From Solanum dulcamara (lineage: Eukaryota; Streptophyta; Magnoliopsida; Solanales; Solanaceae), in contig NC_077238.1 of the NCBI RefSeq assembly GCF_947179165.1, positions 80,319,757 to 80,383,756 on the forward strand: 64,000 bases of DNA, in the 5' to 3' direction. This document shows positions 46,937 through 59,110 of the stretch, in pieces. The position numbers were made by a program, and so were the translations under genes. The notes below the pieces were generated by a model. The model was not told the DNA's origin. It did not search any database and saw only the letters and a list, made by a program, of their open reading frames with translations. Every line of letters starts with the position of its first letter. The first letter of the stretch is position 1.

Positions 46937-49691
46937 AAGGTTTTGCAGAAAAATTGATTGAAAGTCATATCACCAAAAATTTTATGGGCTAACACACACG
47001 AAAAATGGAGAAAATCGCCTAATTCATGTCGAGTGGACCCTAAATGCTAAAAAATGCCCCGCGGATCAGGTCGAGGCTATTGAAATTTTTTCCGAGTCAT
47101 TACGGATGGTTCTGTAAAGTTTTTTCAAAAATTTTTATCGAAAATCATACCACCAAAAAAATTCATTACCTAACACACACGAAAAAGGAAAAAAATCGCC
47201 TAATTCATGTTGAGTGGCCCCCAAATGCTAAAAAACGCCCCACTGATCAGGCCGAGACTATTGGAATTCTTCCTAAGTCATTATGGACGATTCCGTAAAG
47301 GTTTCACAGAAAAATTGACTGAAAGTCATACCACCAAAAAACGCATATGCGAAGACACGAAAAACAGAAAACAAATCGTCTATTTCTTGTTGAGTGGCCC
47401 CTAAATGCTAAAAAAGGCCCTGCAAATAAGGCCGATGCTATTGAAATTCTTTCTAAGGTCATTACGGACAGTTCCATAAAGGTTTTGTAGGAAAATTGAT
47501 TGGAAGCCTCACCACCAAAAAATCAATGTACTAAAACACACGAAAAATGGAATGTTTTTTGCCTAATTTCTATCGAGTGGTCCCTAAATGGTAAAAAAAA
47601 GGCTCCGCGGATCAAGCAAAAGCTATTGGAATTCTTCCTCTAGTCATTACAGATGGTTCTCTAAATGTTTCATAGAAATATTGATTGGAACCCATATCAT
47701 CAAAAAAAATTCATGGCTAACACACACGAAAAATGGCGAAAATCGCCTAATTTCAATTGACTAACCCCTAAATGCTAAAAAACTCCCCGTTGATCAGGTC
47801 GAGGCTATTGAAATTTTTCCTCAGATCATTACAAATAAATCTGTAAAGGTTTCATATAAAGAATTGATCGAAAGCTATACCACCAAAAAAATTCATGGGC
47901 TAACACACACGAAAAATTGTAAAAATTGCCTAATTCCTATTTAGTAGCTCCTAAATGCTAAAACACGCCCTACGAATTAGGCCGAAACTATTGGAATTAT
48001 TCCTAAGGTCATTACGAGCAGTTTTATAAAGGTTTCACAGAAAAAATAACCGAAAGCCATATTACCAAAAAATTTATGGTCTAACACACACGAAAAATGG
48101 AGAAAATTACCTAATTCCTGTCAAGTGGTCCCTAAATCCTAAAAAACGCCTTCGCAGATCAGGCCGAGGCTTTTAGAATTCTTCTCGGGATCATTACGGA
48201 TAATTTTGTAAAGATTTCACAGATAAATTGACTAGAAGCCATACCACCAAAAAAATTCATTGGCGTAACACATGAAAAACAGTGAAAATGGCCTAGATCC
48301 TATTGAGTGCCCCTAAATGCTAAAAGTGCCCCACGGATCAGGCCGAGGCTATTGGAATCTTTCCAAGGTCATTAAAGATTATTCTGTAAAGATTTTGCGG
48401 AAAAACTGACTGGAAGCTATACCACCAAAAAATCTATGGGCTAACACATACGAAAAACAGAGAAAGTCTCTTAATCCTTGTTGAGTGGCCCCTAAAAACA
48501 AAAAAAATGCCAAGCAGATCAGGCCAAGGCTATTAGATTTCTTCCCAAGGTCATTTAGGATGGTTTCGTAAAGATTTCGCGGAAAAGTTGACCGGAAGCT
48601 ATATCACCAAAAAATTCTTGATCTAACATACATGAAAAATGAAGAAAATCATCTAATTCCTATAGAGTAGCCCATAAATGCTAAAAAAAGCACCACAGAT
48701 TAGACTGAGGAATTATTCCTCGGGTCATTACAGATGGTTTTGTAAAGGTTTTGCAGAAAAATTAATCGAAAGTCATACCACCAAAAAAATTCATGGGCTA
48801 ACACAGATGAAAAACGATAAAAATCGCCTAATTTCTATTCAGTTGCCCCTAAATGCTAAAAAAACACATCGTGAATTAGGCCGAGGCAATTGAAATTATT
48901 CCCAAGGTCATTACCGACGATTTTGTGAAGGTTTCACTGAAAACTTGCCCGGAAGCCATACCACCAAATAATTCATTGGTTAACACACAAAAAAATAAAG
49001 AAAATCGTCTAATTCCTTTCGAGTGGCTCCTAAATGCTAAAAAACACTCCGCCGATCAGATCGGAGCTATTGGAATTCTTCTCCGGGTAATTACGAATAG
49101 TTCTGTAAAGGTTTCGTAGAAAAACTGACCAGAAGTCATACCACCAAAAAAAATCATGAAGACACGAAAAACGGAGAAAATTACCTAATTCCTGTTGAGT
49201 TGCCCCTAAATGCTAAAAAATACCCCGCGGATCAGGCCGAATCTATTGGAATTACAGAGTCGTTGTAGATGGTTCTGTAAAGGTTTTCGCAAAAAATTGA
49301 CCGAAAGTCATACCGACAAAATAATTTATGGGCTAACACCCACAAAAAAGGGCAAAAATTGCCTAATTCCTGGAAAAATTGATCGAAAGCGATACCACCA
49401 AAAAATTCATGGATTAACACACAAAAAACAAAAAACAAATGCCTAATTATTTTTGAGTGGCCCCAAAATGCTAAAAAAAAGCCCGTGGATTAGGCCGAGG
49501 CTATTGAAATTCTTTCTGAAGTCATTAAGGATAATTTTGTAAAAGTTTTGTACAAAAATTAATCGGAAATCATACTAGTAAAAAAATTCATGGCTAACAC
49601 ATATGAAAAATGGCAAAAATCGTCCAATTCTTGTTGAGTGACCCCTAAATGCTAAAAAAACGCCTCTCGGATCTAGCCAAGACAATTAGAA
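46937..49691. repeat. Satellite-like tandem array, ~15 copies of ~181 bp
   Basis: The landmark CCCCTAAATGCTAAAAAA recurs at about 47039, 47219, 47399, 47581, 47765, 47949, 48129, 48307, 48487, 48671, 48847, 49027, 49203, 49462 and 49644, a spacing of about 177-184 bp. One interval is longer, around 49330-49410, where a unit is partly deleted and rejoined. Each unit carries in order GGTTTCACAGAAAAATTGA, CATACCACCAAAAAATTCA, GGGCTAACACACACGAAAAA, CCTAATTCCTGTTGAGTGG, the landmark, and GCGGATCAGGCCGAGGCTAT. Copies differ at many positions, so the array is not freshly amplified. No protein frame is conserved between units. Unit length is in the nucleosome range typical of plant satellites. Confidence 0.92.
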
Positions 49692-50401
49692 AACAAATCA
49701 TTGGTATGTTATACAATTTTTATTTACTTTTTTCATTCACATAATTAATCTATTCGTGTAAGTATGTTGTTTTATCAAACTTAGATTGTGCACATATTCT
49801 TTATAACTTATAAGAATCGATAATTTAATCTTTCTTGTATAAGCTAAACTCTATCGAAAATAACCTCTCTGCGTACATCCTACCGTCTGTGCGATTGCAA
49901 TGGATATGTTGTTGTTATTTATAATTTGCAACACATTGTTTTAGATGTTTGCCTGTTACCTCTTCTCTGTTTAGTAGTCTATCCAACAGAATAAAAGCTT
50001 CTTCAGTAACTAACTAGTAAATATGTGGATGGACAGATCAGTATAAATTCTTTGTTGATATGTTTATTTTATGATTTAACTAAGTTGCGTACAATAGACC
50101 GTTCTGATACGACCGTTCCTTAGACCCCGCGCATAATGAGAGCTTAGTGCACCAGCCTGCTTTTTTTCTGCTTTAAGATTTAAGTTGTAACAGGCCAAAG
50201 CCAAACATTTAGCTTATCTATTAGGCTATTCTGGAGAAACTCCTCTGCACTTGTGATAGCTGCCTGTTGTAATTTAAGAGTAAAATTTAGAGTTAATAAT
50301 CAAACATACCTTAACTATCACATTTTCGCGAGTTTCACACTCCAACTATCAGTTGTTCCCTTTTTCTATCTGAACTATCACCATCTATGTATTAAAATAA
50401 T
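49692..50401. other. Upstream region of the R1-like pseudogene
   Basis: Holds a deleted TTG-tailed SINE (49851-49917: AACCTCTCTGCGTACATCC, TATGTTGTTGTTAT) and a poly-T-tailed SINE (50083-50168). No first exon of the R1-like gene was recognised here, although a splice acceptor TTTTGGCAG ends at 50428. Confidence 0.5.
50083..50168 (+). mobile_element. Poly-T-tailed SINE fragment
   Basis: Reads AGTTGCGTACAATAGACCG, then AGACCCCGCGCATAATGAGA and GCTTAGTGCACCAGCCTGC plus T-run, the same family as the 60-bp insert at 34083-34142. Confidence 0.65.
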
Positions 50402-53400
50402 TTGAATCAACATTTGGTCTTTTGGCAGGTGTCATCGATTGTACTTCGCGAGGACATTGTCAATCTTCTAGATTTCATAGAGAGGTTAAGTAATGGCCGT
50501 GTTCAAATTTCTCTTGGCATGGATCAAATTGAAGAGCTGACATTGGAGCTGACGTTTGTGTCCGCATTTTGTCATCTATATTACTCTTTCTTTTTGGAAG
50601 GTTGTAATGACGAAATGTCTTGCATATCAAATGAGATTCATGATCTGGTTCAGTCACTTTTTCATCAGAGTGGAGAAGAAATGCTGGATAGTTTAATGTA
50701 TCATGACGTTTCTCGTCTCTTGGAAAATATCAAAAGTTATTTTAGCTCACATAGCTATGGTGAACCAAGTCGTGTGACTATGACCGAAGATTATTTGGTT
50801 GAACTTTTGGATGCCATCCTCATGCATCTCCAATATCTACCAAAGTGTTGTTCTGAGTTTATTTTCCCATCAGTGACTCGATATGAGCTTCTTCAGAATG
50901 TATTTGGCAATTTAAGAGATTTCCATAGGTTGAAAGTAAATGGTTCTGTTGAGTATGAGACAGTTGAATATGTCATACCTCAGCTTCAACTTGTGGCTCA
51001 GAGAGTAGTAAACTTTTGTTTTACTTTTTTGGATTGTCAACTTGATGAATTCGATGAATCAGATGTCTCTCGAGTTAATTCCAAGCTATATAAACTACTT
51101 GTGGAGGTTATTCCTGTTGAACTGGAGGTTATGCACATATGTTGTACAAATCTGAAAGGTTCAAAGTCGGAAGAAGTTCAACGTTTCATCAAGCAGCTCC
51201 TAGAAGCCTCTACGGACATTCTTAGAGAATCTCTGATTCATCTGCAAGAGCACATGGTTAATGCTGTTACTCCTAGAGCCTCTACGTGCAACATTCATGT
51301 CATGATAGAGTTCCTATTGATTATTCTTACTGATGTGCCCAAGGACGTTATTCGTCATGACAAATTGTCTGTTCTCTTGGCACGTGTTGGAGCACTTACC
51401 AAGGAGGTATTCATTCTTGTTCGCAACTTAGAAGAGAATATGAATGCAACAAGTGGTGCAGGTCTAAACTTGCTGGAAAATATTGAACTCCTTAAGGAAG
51501 ATCTCAAGAATGTTTTCTTGAAAACCCGTGTAGACTCATCTCAGCTCTGCTTCCCCCTGAGTGATGGACCGCTCTTCATGAATCTTCTACTCAGAAACTT
51601 AAATGACTTGCTGAATTCCAATGCTTATTCAGTTGCTTAGATAAAGGAAGAAATAAGGTGGGTGAAAGAGGACATAGAACTCATAAGATCGTTCTTCGGG
51701 AAAGTTGAGCAAGAATTGAATAGAGATCTCTGGGCTCGTGTTCTAGATGTGGCATATGCAGCAGAACATGCTATTAACTCAATTATTGTCAGGGATCATG
51801 GTCTCTTGTAGCTTATCTTGTTACTACCTGATACCGTAGAAAAGATCAAGCTTGTCAAAAAAGAGGTACAAGAGAAGATCTCCAAGAACATGAGTATCTT
51901 TTTTTTGCAAACTCTCCAAAAAAGCCAGTTGAAAGCAAGTCATCAACAGCTGGTAAAATAATTGTAGGTTTTGAGGAGGAGAGACAGTGGATAATTGGGA
52001 AGCTCACCAGCTCATCAGTTGAGATAGATGTCATTTCCATAGTCGGCATGCCAGGGCTCGGAAAAACTACTTTGGCTAACAGAGTGTATAATGAGAAGTT
52101 CATTGTTGATCATTTCGACGTTCATGCTTGGTGCACAGTCGACCAGGAACGTAATGAGAAAAAGTTGTTGCAGAAAATTTACAATCAAGTTATTGGTTTG
52201 AAAGAAAGATTCAGTGAGGATAACATAGATGATGATGTTGCTGATAAGCTGCAGAGACAACTATTTGGAAAGCAGTACCTTATTGTCTTGGATGACTTGT
52301 GGGATACTGCAACATAGGATGAGATAACAAGACCTTTTCCATCTGAATTTCAGAAAGGAAGCAGAGTTATTTTAACAAGTCGAAAAAAGGAAGTGGCTTT
52401 GCATGGAAAATACCACAGTGATCCTCTTGATCTTCGATTGCTAAGACCAGAAGAAAGTTGGGAGTTATTAGAGAAAAGGATACTCGGAGAAGAATGTTGC
52501 CCTGATGAACTAAAGGATGTTGGAAAAAAGATAACCCGAAAGTGTGATGGGCTTCCTTTGGTACTTGATTTGATCGGTGGAGTCATCGCAGGGAAGGAAA
52601 AGAAAGAGGCTTTGTGGCTTCAAGTTCTTGATAATTTGAGTTCCTTTATTTTTAAGGATGAAGAGGAAGTGATGAAGATTATACAATTAAGTTACAATCA
52701 TTTATCAGATCACCTAAAGCCATGCCTGATTTACCCTGCAAGCTATCCAAAGGACATATACATTGCAATATCTGATTTCAAATATTTATGGAATGCTGAA
52801 GGACTGATGGAACAGACTGAGATGAATGTTTATGTGGATGAACTAATTAGCAGTAGCTTGGTATTAGTTTCCAATGAGAGAGGTGCATTCCGGAGTTGCC
52901 AAATTCATGATCTTGTGCATGATTTTTGTTCAAGAAAAGCTAGAAAGGAAAAGCTGTTTGTCTTGACAAGTTCAAGTGCTCTGTCATTGTCTTCTTCAAA
53001 TCTCATGTCACGTGGAATGACCGTTCATTATGATCAAGATCTTCCTCCATCGGATGTAAGCTTTGTCTTGCTCAATGCAGAAAAGGAAAATCCTTACATT
53101 AAACGCCTCCTCTCTTTGAAGGTATACATGAATAATTGTGAAGGATTTGAACTTCCCTACAAATGTCACCTAAGACACTTGAGGCTTCTCAAAAGGTTGG
53201 ATCTGGGGGATATAACATTGACAGATTCTTTGCTGAATGAAATAGGCATGCTTGTTCATTTGAAGTTCTTAAACATTTTGACGGAGGCAAAATCTCTCCC
53301 TCCGTCATTTTCAAACCTCTGCAATCTAGAAACTCTGGTGGTAGATAGCCTTGAGGGATCATGCATGGTACTGTCACCTATTATTTGGATTCTTGCAAAG

Positions 53401-54121
53401 CTACGAGATGTACGCATGCAGTGTTGTTCTCTCTTTGATCCATACATCAACGAACCAACAGTGTTAGACGACAACTCAAAGCTCGAGAATTTGAGAACAT
53501 TATATCATCTCTACCTTCCCGGTTCAGAAGACACAGAGGATATTTTCAAAAGGTTTCTGAATCTTCAAATCCTTAGAGTCCGGATCAAACAACTACCGGA
53601 TTGTTCAGCAGAGAAGATTTGTTTTCCAAGATTCGATGTCCTAAATGAACTTGAAAAACTTCGCGTACATGTTTCTTGGGATTCATTGAGTGAATATACA
53701 CATGGATTCCCTTCAAGCTTGATGAAACTGGATTTGAAAGGGCTCAATCTGACATCCAATTCACTGTCAAGAATCGCGACACTATCCAACCCATAAAAAC
53801 TGCGTCTAACATACACAATCATCGAGGGGGAGGAAGAATGGAACATGGAAGAAGTCACCTTCCAGAATCTCAAATCTCTAAAATTGGATACTGTCTTTTT
53901 CTGAATGGCATGTTGATGGAGAGAAATCCTTTCCCGTGCTCGAGGCATTAGAAATACTATATTGTACGCTTATAAAGATCCCAGACAGTTTTGGGGATAT
54001 TGCTTCATTAAAGTTTATCTCAGTGTTTGGAAGCCCTCAGCTCAAAGAGTCGGTCCACAAGATTAAGGACTACGTTGAAGAAATGACGGGGGAAGACAAT
54101 CCTGAGGTACACTACAGTTGA
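50402..54121 (+). pseudogene. R1-like CC-NB-LRR resistance gene, pseudogene
   Basis: The first 410 codons match the long N-terminal extension of Solanaceae R1 (late blight resistance) proteins, with HVMIEFLLIILTDVPKD, KLSVLLARVGALTKEV and SQLCFPLSDGPLFM. The CC part follows (51641-51860). NB-ARC motifs: P-loop GMPGLGKTT (52045-52071), kinase-2 YLIVLDDLWD, RNBS-B GSRVILTSR, GLPL (CDGLPLVLDLIGG), RNBS-D variant CLIYPASYPKD and an MHD-like IHDLVHDF. LRRs run to ~54060. Breaks: TAG 51638, TAG 51809, a frameshift in a T8 run at ~51899-51906, TAG 52315 in place of a Trp (DLWDTAT-stop-DEI), TAA 53794, a frameshift near 53895-53905, final stop 54119-54121. R1 proteins are cytoplasmic immune receptors; this copy cannot make a full one. 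The start exon is not seen. TTTTGGCAG at 50420-50428 could be a splice acceptor. Confidence 0.88.
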
Positions 54122-54449
54122 GTTTGCGGCGAAATGGAGTCATCTTAGGTCCTTATCTCCAGGCAAATCATTGTTAGTATATTACATCAACTTCTTTCCT
54201 ACATTAAGTTCCTTTTCAGTATATATTTTTCAAATTACTTCAACATGTATAGTTTTTTTTGCAGTGAGCTCATAGGCTTCAAAATGCTGGATCTATCCTC
54301 ACACATTTATGCCATATTCAAGGTGTTGATTCAGTTCATTTCCTTGATTCCATTGTGGTTAAACACTGTTATTCCTAAATGTTTTGTAATGTTTCCTATA
54401 GTATTTGGTTTGTCTTCCTTTCTTCTGTATGTTCGTTTATATGGTTTAC

Positions 54450-54560
54450 TTGAGTCTTTCTGAATCAACCTCTCTACCTTCATGAAGTAGGAATGAGGTC
54501 TGCGAACACTCTACCCTTCATAAACCCCACTTGTGGAATTAAACTGAGTATGTTGTTGTT
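54450..54560 (+). mobile_element. TTG-tailed SINE copy (unit A)
   Basis: Reads AATCAACCTCTCTACCTTC, GAATGAGGTCTGCGAACAC, CCCCACTTGTGGAATTAAAC and ends TATGTTGTTGTTG. Confidence 0.68.
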
Positions 54561-54671
54561 GAACTATCTTTTAGGACAAAGCTTTTGTTCCTTTTGCCTG
54601 AATGCTTTGCAATGCTTCCTCTAGTTTTTGTTTGTCTTCCTTTTCTCTGTATGTTCGCTGATATGTGTTAC

Positions 54672-54791
54672 CTAAGCCGAAGGTCGTTCGGAAACAACAT
54701 CTCTACCTCCACGAGATAGCGATATGATTTGCGTACACATTTTACCCTCCCTAAACTCTACTTGTGGGATTTCACTGGATATGTTGTTGTT
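54672..54791 (+). mobile_element. TTG-tailed SINE copy (unit B)
   Basis: Reads TAAGCCGAAGGTCGTTCGG, AACAACATCTCTACCTCC, TTTGCGTACACATTTTACC, ACTTGTGGGATTTCACTGG and ends TATGTTGTTGTTG. Confidence 0.68.
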
Positions 54792-56180
54792 GAACTATCC
54801 TTTCATGACAAACATTTTGTTCCTTTTGCCTGACATACATAACAATTGATACGGGATGAACGTTTTAGTCTCAACAAGACTAGACTATTTTGGATTCTTT
54901 ACACTGTTAGTGCATAAAGCATTAACTCTTTTGACTATCCAGCCAATGCAACATTCTTTGTTTTTTTGTCGGATACCAGCGAAAGAGTCAAAATTATATA
55001 TGGTCGTTTAACGTTACCTATTATAGTAGTAAAGTCATAGAACTATTGATAGGCATATTAAAGTAACTGATCTTTACCCACTATAACGGTGAAGTTGCTA
55101 AACTTTACTTACTATTACTATAATACTATTGTACATACTATCTTAGATTCAAGCAATTGAGAGTTCTTTAAAATCAAAATGCTAAGCAGAATGGACAACT
55201 TCTTCTTGATGTAATTGCTCTGCATTTTATGTTAAGTGAATATTGAAAACGAGAATGACTAATGCTTGTAGCAGAGACTTGGTATTCGATATCCGCATTG
55301 GGGTCCAACTAAATTTGAATACACATCAAAAAGTTTCACATTGGAAATAAAGCTCTCTCTAACAAAAATTTCTCTAAGACTTTTTAGTAGTGGATTTGGG
55401 GAAAATTGTAAACAAAATGTTTGAAGTTGTAGCCAATCTATATACTCTGGATATTTCTAACATAAGTCTGTCAAAAGTTACTGAGTTCAAATGAACTTGT
55501 AAACGGAATAAGGGGAGGAGCTAGAATTTTGTCTGTAGATTCGGCTCCAATCTAGTAGCTTTTGTTTAAATTTTGTATTTGTCTTAAGAATCTATTGAAT
55601 ATGTACAAATAATTAATTTAAAACTCAAGTACTTAAAAATATTAGAATTCATAACCGATAAAGTTGAAATCTTGGCCTCGCATATGGTTGAAACTATGCA
55701 TCACCCTGTGTCTTTTTTGACCCCCATTATTTAGTTCATTTTTATCCAATTTATTTCAGCACATGTAACCTTTAGTGGGTTAGTGATCTACCAATTTACT
55801 AACTCTGTCAGTTCAGTTAGCTCATTTGATATTCTTATGTATAATCATATAAATTAATATTAACGATTTGTTTTAGATCATAAATATACAAATATTTTTT
55901 TTCTTAAAATTTATGTCCAATTAATAAATATTATCACATAAATCGAAGCGGTTGGAGTAATAAACACTCACATCCTCAGTGACTGTTAATTTTGGACATG
56001 TTGTCCTCAACTTTATTGATGATGTTGTACTGAAAATACAAACGTGAATGATTGTTTTTTTGAATTTTGGTTCCCCTAATTTATGAATTTCAAAATTTAC
56101 AGCCATGCCTTAGATTTGATTTCACAGGAAGATCTTTTCTTTGTACAACCAATTCCAATTAATGCCGCAAAATACTTAAC

Positions 56181-56320
56181 GACGACAATAATATATTCGA
56201 TGTAATTTTGCAGGTGAAATCTGAAAAGGTCCAAGAGAATAGAGTATACGTAAAAATTATTTCTATCTTTTAGAGGTAGAGACGTTATTTTCGAATTCTT
56301 GTCTCAAGCAACGCATATCA
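56181..56320 (-). mobile_element. Diverged TTG-tailed SINE copy
   Basis: Plus strand shows GACGACAATAATATATTCGA, GCAGGTGAAATCTGAAAAGG, AGAATAGAGTATACG and TAGAGGTAGAGACG: an old inverse copy of the family. Confidence 0.5.
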
Positions 56321-57345
56321 AAAATAGTTTGTAAAAAGGGAAAAAAAAGATTCAAATTGCATATAATAGTGTAATTCTTTTTTATATTAGTACTGAATTT
56401 TGTTACATATATAATAACATGTTTATTATTTTATCAAGAATGTTTATTTTGGTTAGTAACACTTTGGTCTTTAGTTATTGGTAAAGTTCGATTTTACGCC
56501 TTGTGATATATGACTAAATACATTTTATTAACTAGGAAATATATATTTTTAATCCCTTTGCTCAAAAATATTCATAAATTTATTGTTTAACTATTAAACG
56601 TCCCACCACTTAATTATTCACGTGATATATTAAACTTATATTGTTACTTCGTACGGTAGTAGAGTTCTTAAATAATCCAAATATAACTTATTTCCTCCAT
56701 AAAGGTACTAAATACATATATATATATTATTAATTAGTTAAGATTAAATGTATTGTCATATATCACAAGAATTAAAATTAAAATTTACTTGTAATTAAAG
56801 GACCAAAAATACTATTATCTCTAAATATTTATATATATGATTTTTGAATTTGTCCCGAATTATCAGTTACATACACGATTTTTACGGAAGACTTATAATC
56901 CTTATACTTGTTCGAATTACAATTTATTACCACATTCAATTTTATTCATTGATTTAGAAATCTTATTTCCATCTTCTAAAGGATATCTAAGTCGTGAGAA
57001 CAAAAAAAACCTTTGTTTTGTGATAATTCCAACCGATCAATAATTTAAATCGTGATTATTGTAAATCAACTTACGTAAAAAAAAATTCGTAAATTTTCTA
57101 AATTAATACTTTCGCTAAATAACATTAACATGTGGACCTTAAATTTAAGTTGCAAAAAAAAAACAATAAAAATCAGAATAAATAAATAAATATATTAATA
57201 AATGAATTTACCAGAAAAGGAATCTTGATGATAATGAGTAAGGGAACATATAATTGAAAGACTGACGAAGACATTCATTCTTTGTAATATGCTGCATCGA
57301 TTAGAGAATATAAATTATTTATGTAAGAATATATATCATTTCAAG

Positions 57346-57382
57346 AGGGGTGGGGGTGGGGGTGGGGGTTGAGTGGGGGTCC
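57346..57382 (+). other. G-rich tract, possible G-quadruplex
   Basis: Runs of G4-G5 are separated by single T or short spacers: four such runs in GGGGTGGGGGTGGGGGTGGG, continuing with GGTTGAGTGGGGG. The pattern allows a G-quadruplex; function is unknown. Confidence 0.6.
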
Positions 57383-58040
57383 TTCACAAACACTAGAAAA
57401 CAACTAATATGCAATTCCATTTTTTTTGTTTTGGTTGCACTTGATGTTCGATATTCATATTTGTTCGATTATATTTGGATTCGTATATTGCAGTGTTCAT
57501 TTTTGGGGTGGAGCCCTAATAAGATTTTGAAGCTCGAATACGAGATTTTATTAAGAGTGGAGGAATTTCAACCATTCCACCACAATTTATATTGGTACAA
57601 TTCAATTTTTTTCCCTCACTTAGTATATGATATTCGTGTAGAGCTCGACTAAATTTGAATTTACACATTGAGCTGGACTAAATTCGAATTCGAACATTGT
57701 AGGGTTTATTTCTAGAGCGACGCTCCCAACATGATTTTGAGGCTCGAATTCAAATGATTAAGGGTGGAGGGATCGTCTCAATCATCCCATCATAACTATT
57801 ATATTGGTACACAATTCAATTTTGTTTTTTTTTTCTCACTCAGTATCCGATATTCACTCGTATTAAGCTTGACTAAATTCGAATTCGCATATTCAGAATT
57901 CTTTTTTGAGGCGAGCTACCAACATGGTTTTCTTCCCCATTCTCATACACTCGAATTTGAAACATTTGATTAAAAACGGAGAAATCTCAATCATCCTTCC
58001 ACAACTCATATCAGTACAAATTCAATTTTGTTATTATTGA
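57383..58040. repeat. Degenerate ~220-bp repeat, three copies
   Basis: Three stretches share CCGATATTC..., GACTAAATTCGAATTCG, CTCCCAACATGATTTTGA-like, GGAGG..TCTCAATCATCC and TTGGTACACAATTCAATTTTG. Similar scattered pieces occur at 55270-55380 and 59575-59765. Probably an old dispersed repeat amplified locally. Confidence 0.55.
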
Positions 58041-58046
58041 TTTTAT

Positions 58047-58050
<4 letters not shown>

Positions 58051-58094
<44 letters not shown>
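58051..58094. repeat. (AT)22 microsatellite
   Basis: Uninterrupted AT dinucleotides. Confidence 0.95.
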
Positions 58095-58096
<2 letters not shown>

Positions 58097-58950
58097 CTAT
58101 TTCACATCCAAACAAATCATATGTTTTCAGATCCAAGACATAGATTATAATTGCACCTGCAGCAACTTGGTCCTTCACTTTTATTTAAGGCTTGGTTTGA
58201 AACCACGAGGTCATGTTTGGGATTTTTAAAAACAAAATTTGTACTACTACTTGTGGTACTTGTATTTTTATCGTTTAATATTTTGACACACTCGTAAAAA
58301 AAAATTAGTTGATAACATATTAATTAGAAGGGATATTTGGATGCTGAGGCGGAGCCACCTTAGGACTACTAAAAGAACGAAAAATCCATCGAAAACATTT
58401 TTGGCAAGTCAATTTCTAACGATAATGGACTCCATCCGAAACATCAAATTAATCAATTAAACGAGTTTTTGTTTTTCAAATGTTCAACTGATTAATTAAT
58501 TCGTTATAACTTATTCTATTTATTTTCTTGATAAATATGCTAATAGTCGTTGACGTTTTTCTCAAAAAAACAAAATAGTTGAAGTTTCATGTTCTCTTGT
58601 TTGGTTCCAAAGAGCCAATTAATAGGGACAATTTTTATGTTAATGTTGTTAGGTTAATTAATTAGCACTTAATTAATTAATTTAATTTCCTCCTCCTATT
58701 ATTTCTTGAACAATATAAGTCAAGTCATTATCAAGGCTAAATATATGAAAATGAAACTAATAATGAACTTAAGGTTAGGAAAATGAAAATTGACAAAACC
58801 TTTTCGACTTGTCTTAATTAATTCTTGAATAATTGAGCATTTATTTATGATAAATAATTATGTATATAATTATTAGATCAATAATTGCTAGATAAACTGC
58901 TAAATCAATAACTTTGATTCATTTACCTCTATAAATAATTATCTCAAATT

Positions 58951-59110
58951 ACTCTTTTTGTCCATTTTTATAACTTATATCTATTATACAAAAAATAGCT
59001 ATCTAATTTAGAAAATCAAGAGATAATTTATCACTTAATTCCTAATTTATCCTTATTATTAATTAGAGTCATTTTCCAAAACATTGAAATATGGACAATG
59101 ATGGATGGAG
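58951..59110. mobile_element. Possible Stowaway-like MITE fragment
   Basis: Starts near ACTCTTTTTGTCCATTTTTA and ends ATATGGACAATGATGGATGG AG; the two ends are inverted matches of the CTCCNTCCRTCC type. Decayed. Confidence 0.4.

Larger units (their letters stand above)
54330..54840 (+). repeat. 231-bp tandem duplication containing a SINE
   Basis: Unit A (~54330-54560) and unit B (54561-54791) each have GTTTGTCTTCC...CTGTATGTTCG followed by a TTG-tailed SINE (54450-54560 and 54672-54791). A third start (GAACTATCCTTTC..., 54792-54840) repeats the first ~45 bp of unit B. Copies are diverged. Confidence 0.7.

Noticed and set aside
47044..49446. Several 60-85 codon plus-strand frames inside the array
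   Set aside because: Each starts at the same ATGCTAAAAA landmark and ends by chance; frames drift with indels between units.
46937..49691. A CRISPR array or a repeat-protein gene in the 181-bp array
   Set aside because: Units are contiguous with no unique spacers, and the open frames in different units are not in the same phase or conserved. Plant nuclear context also excludes CRISPR.
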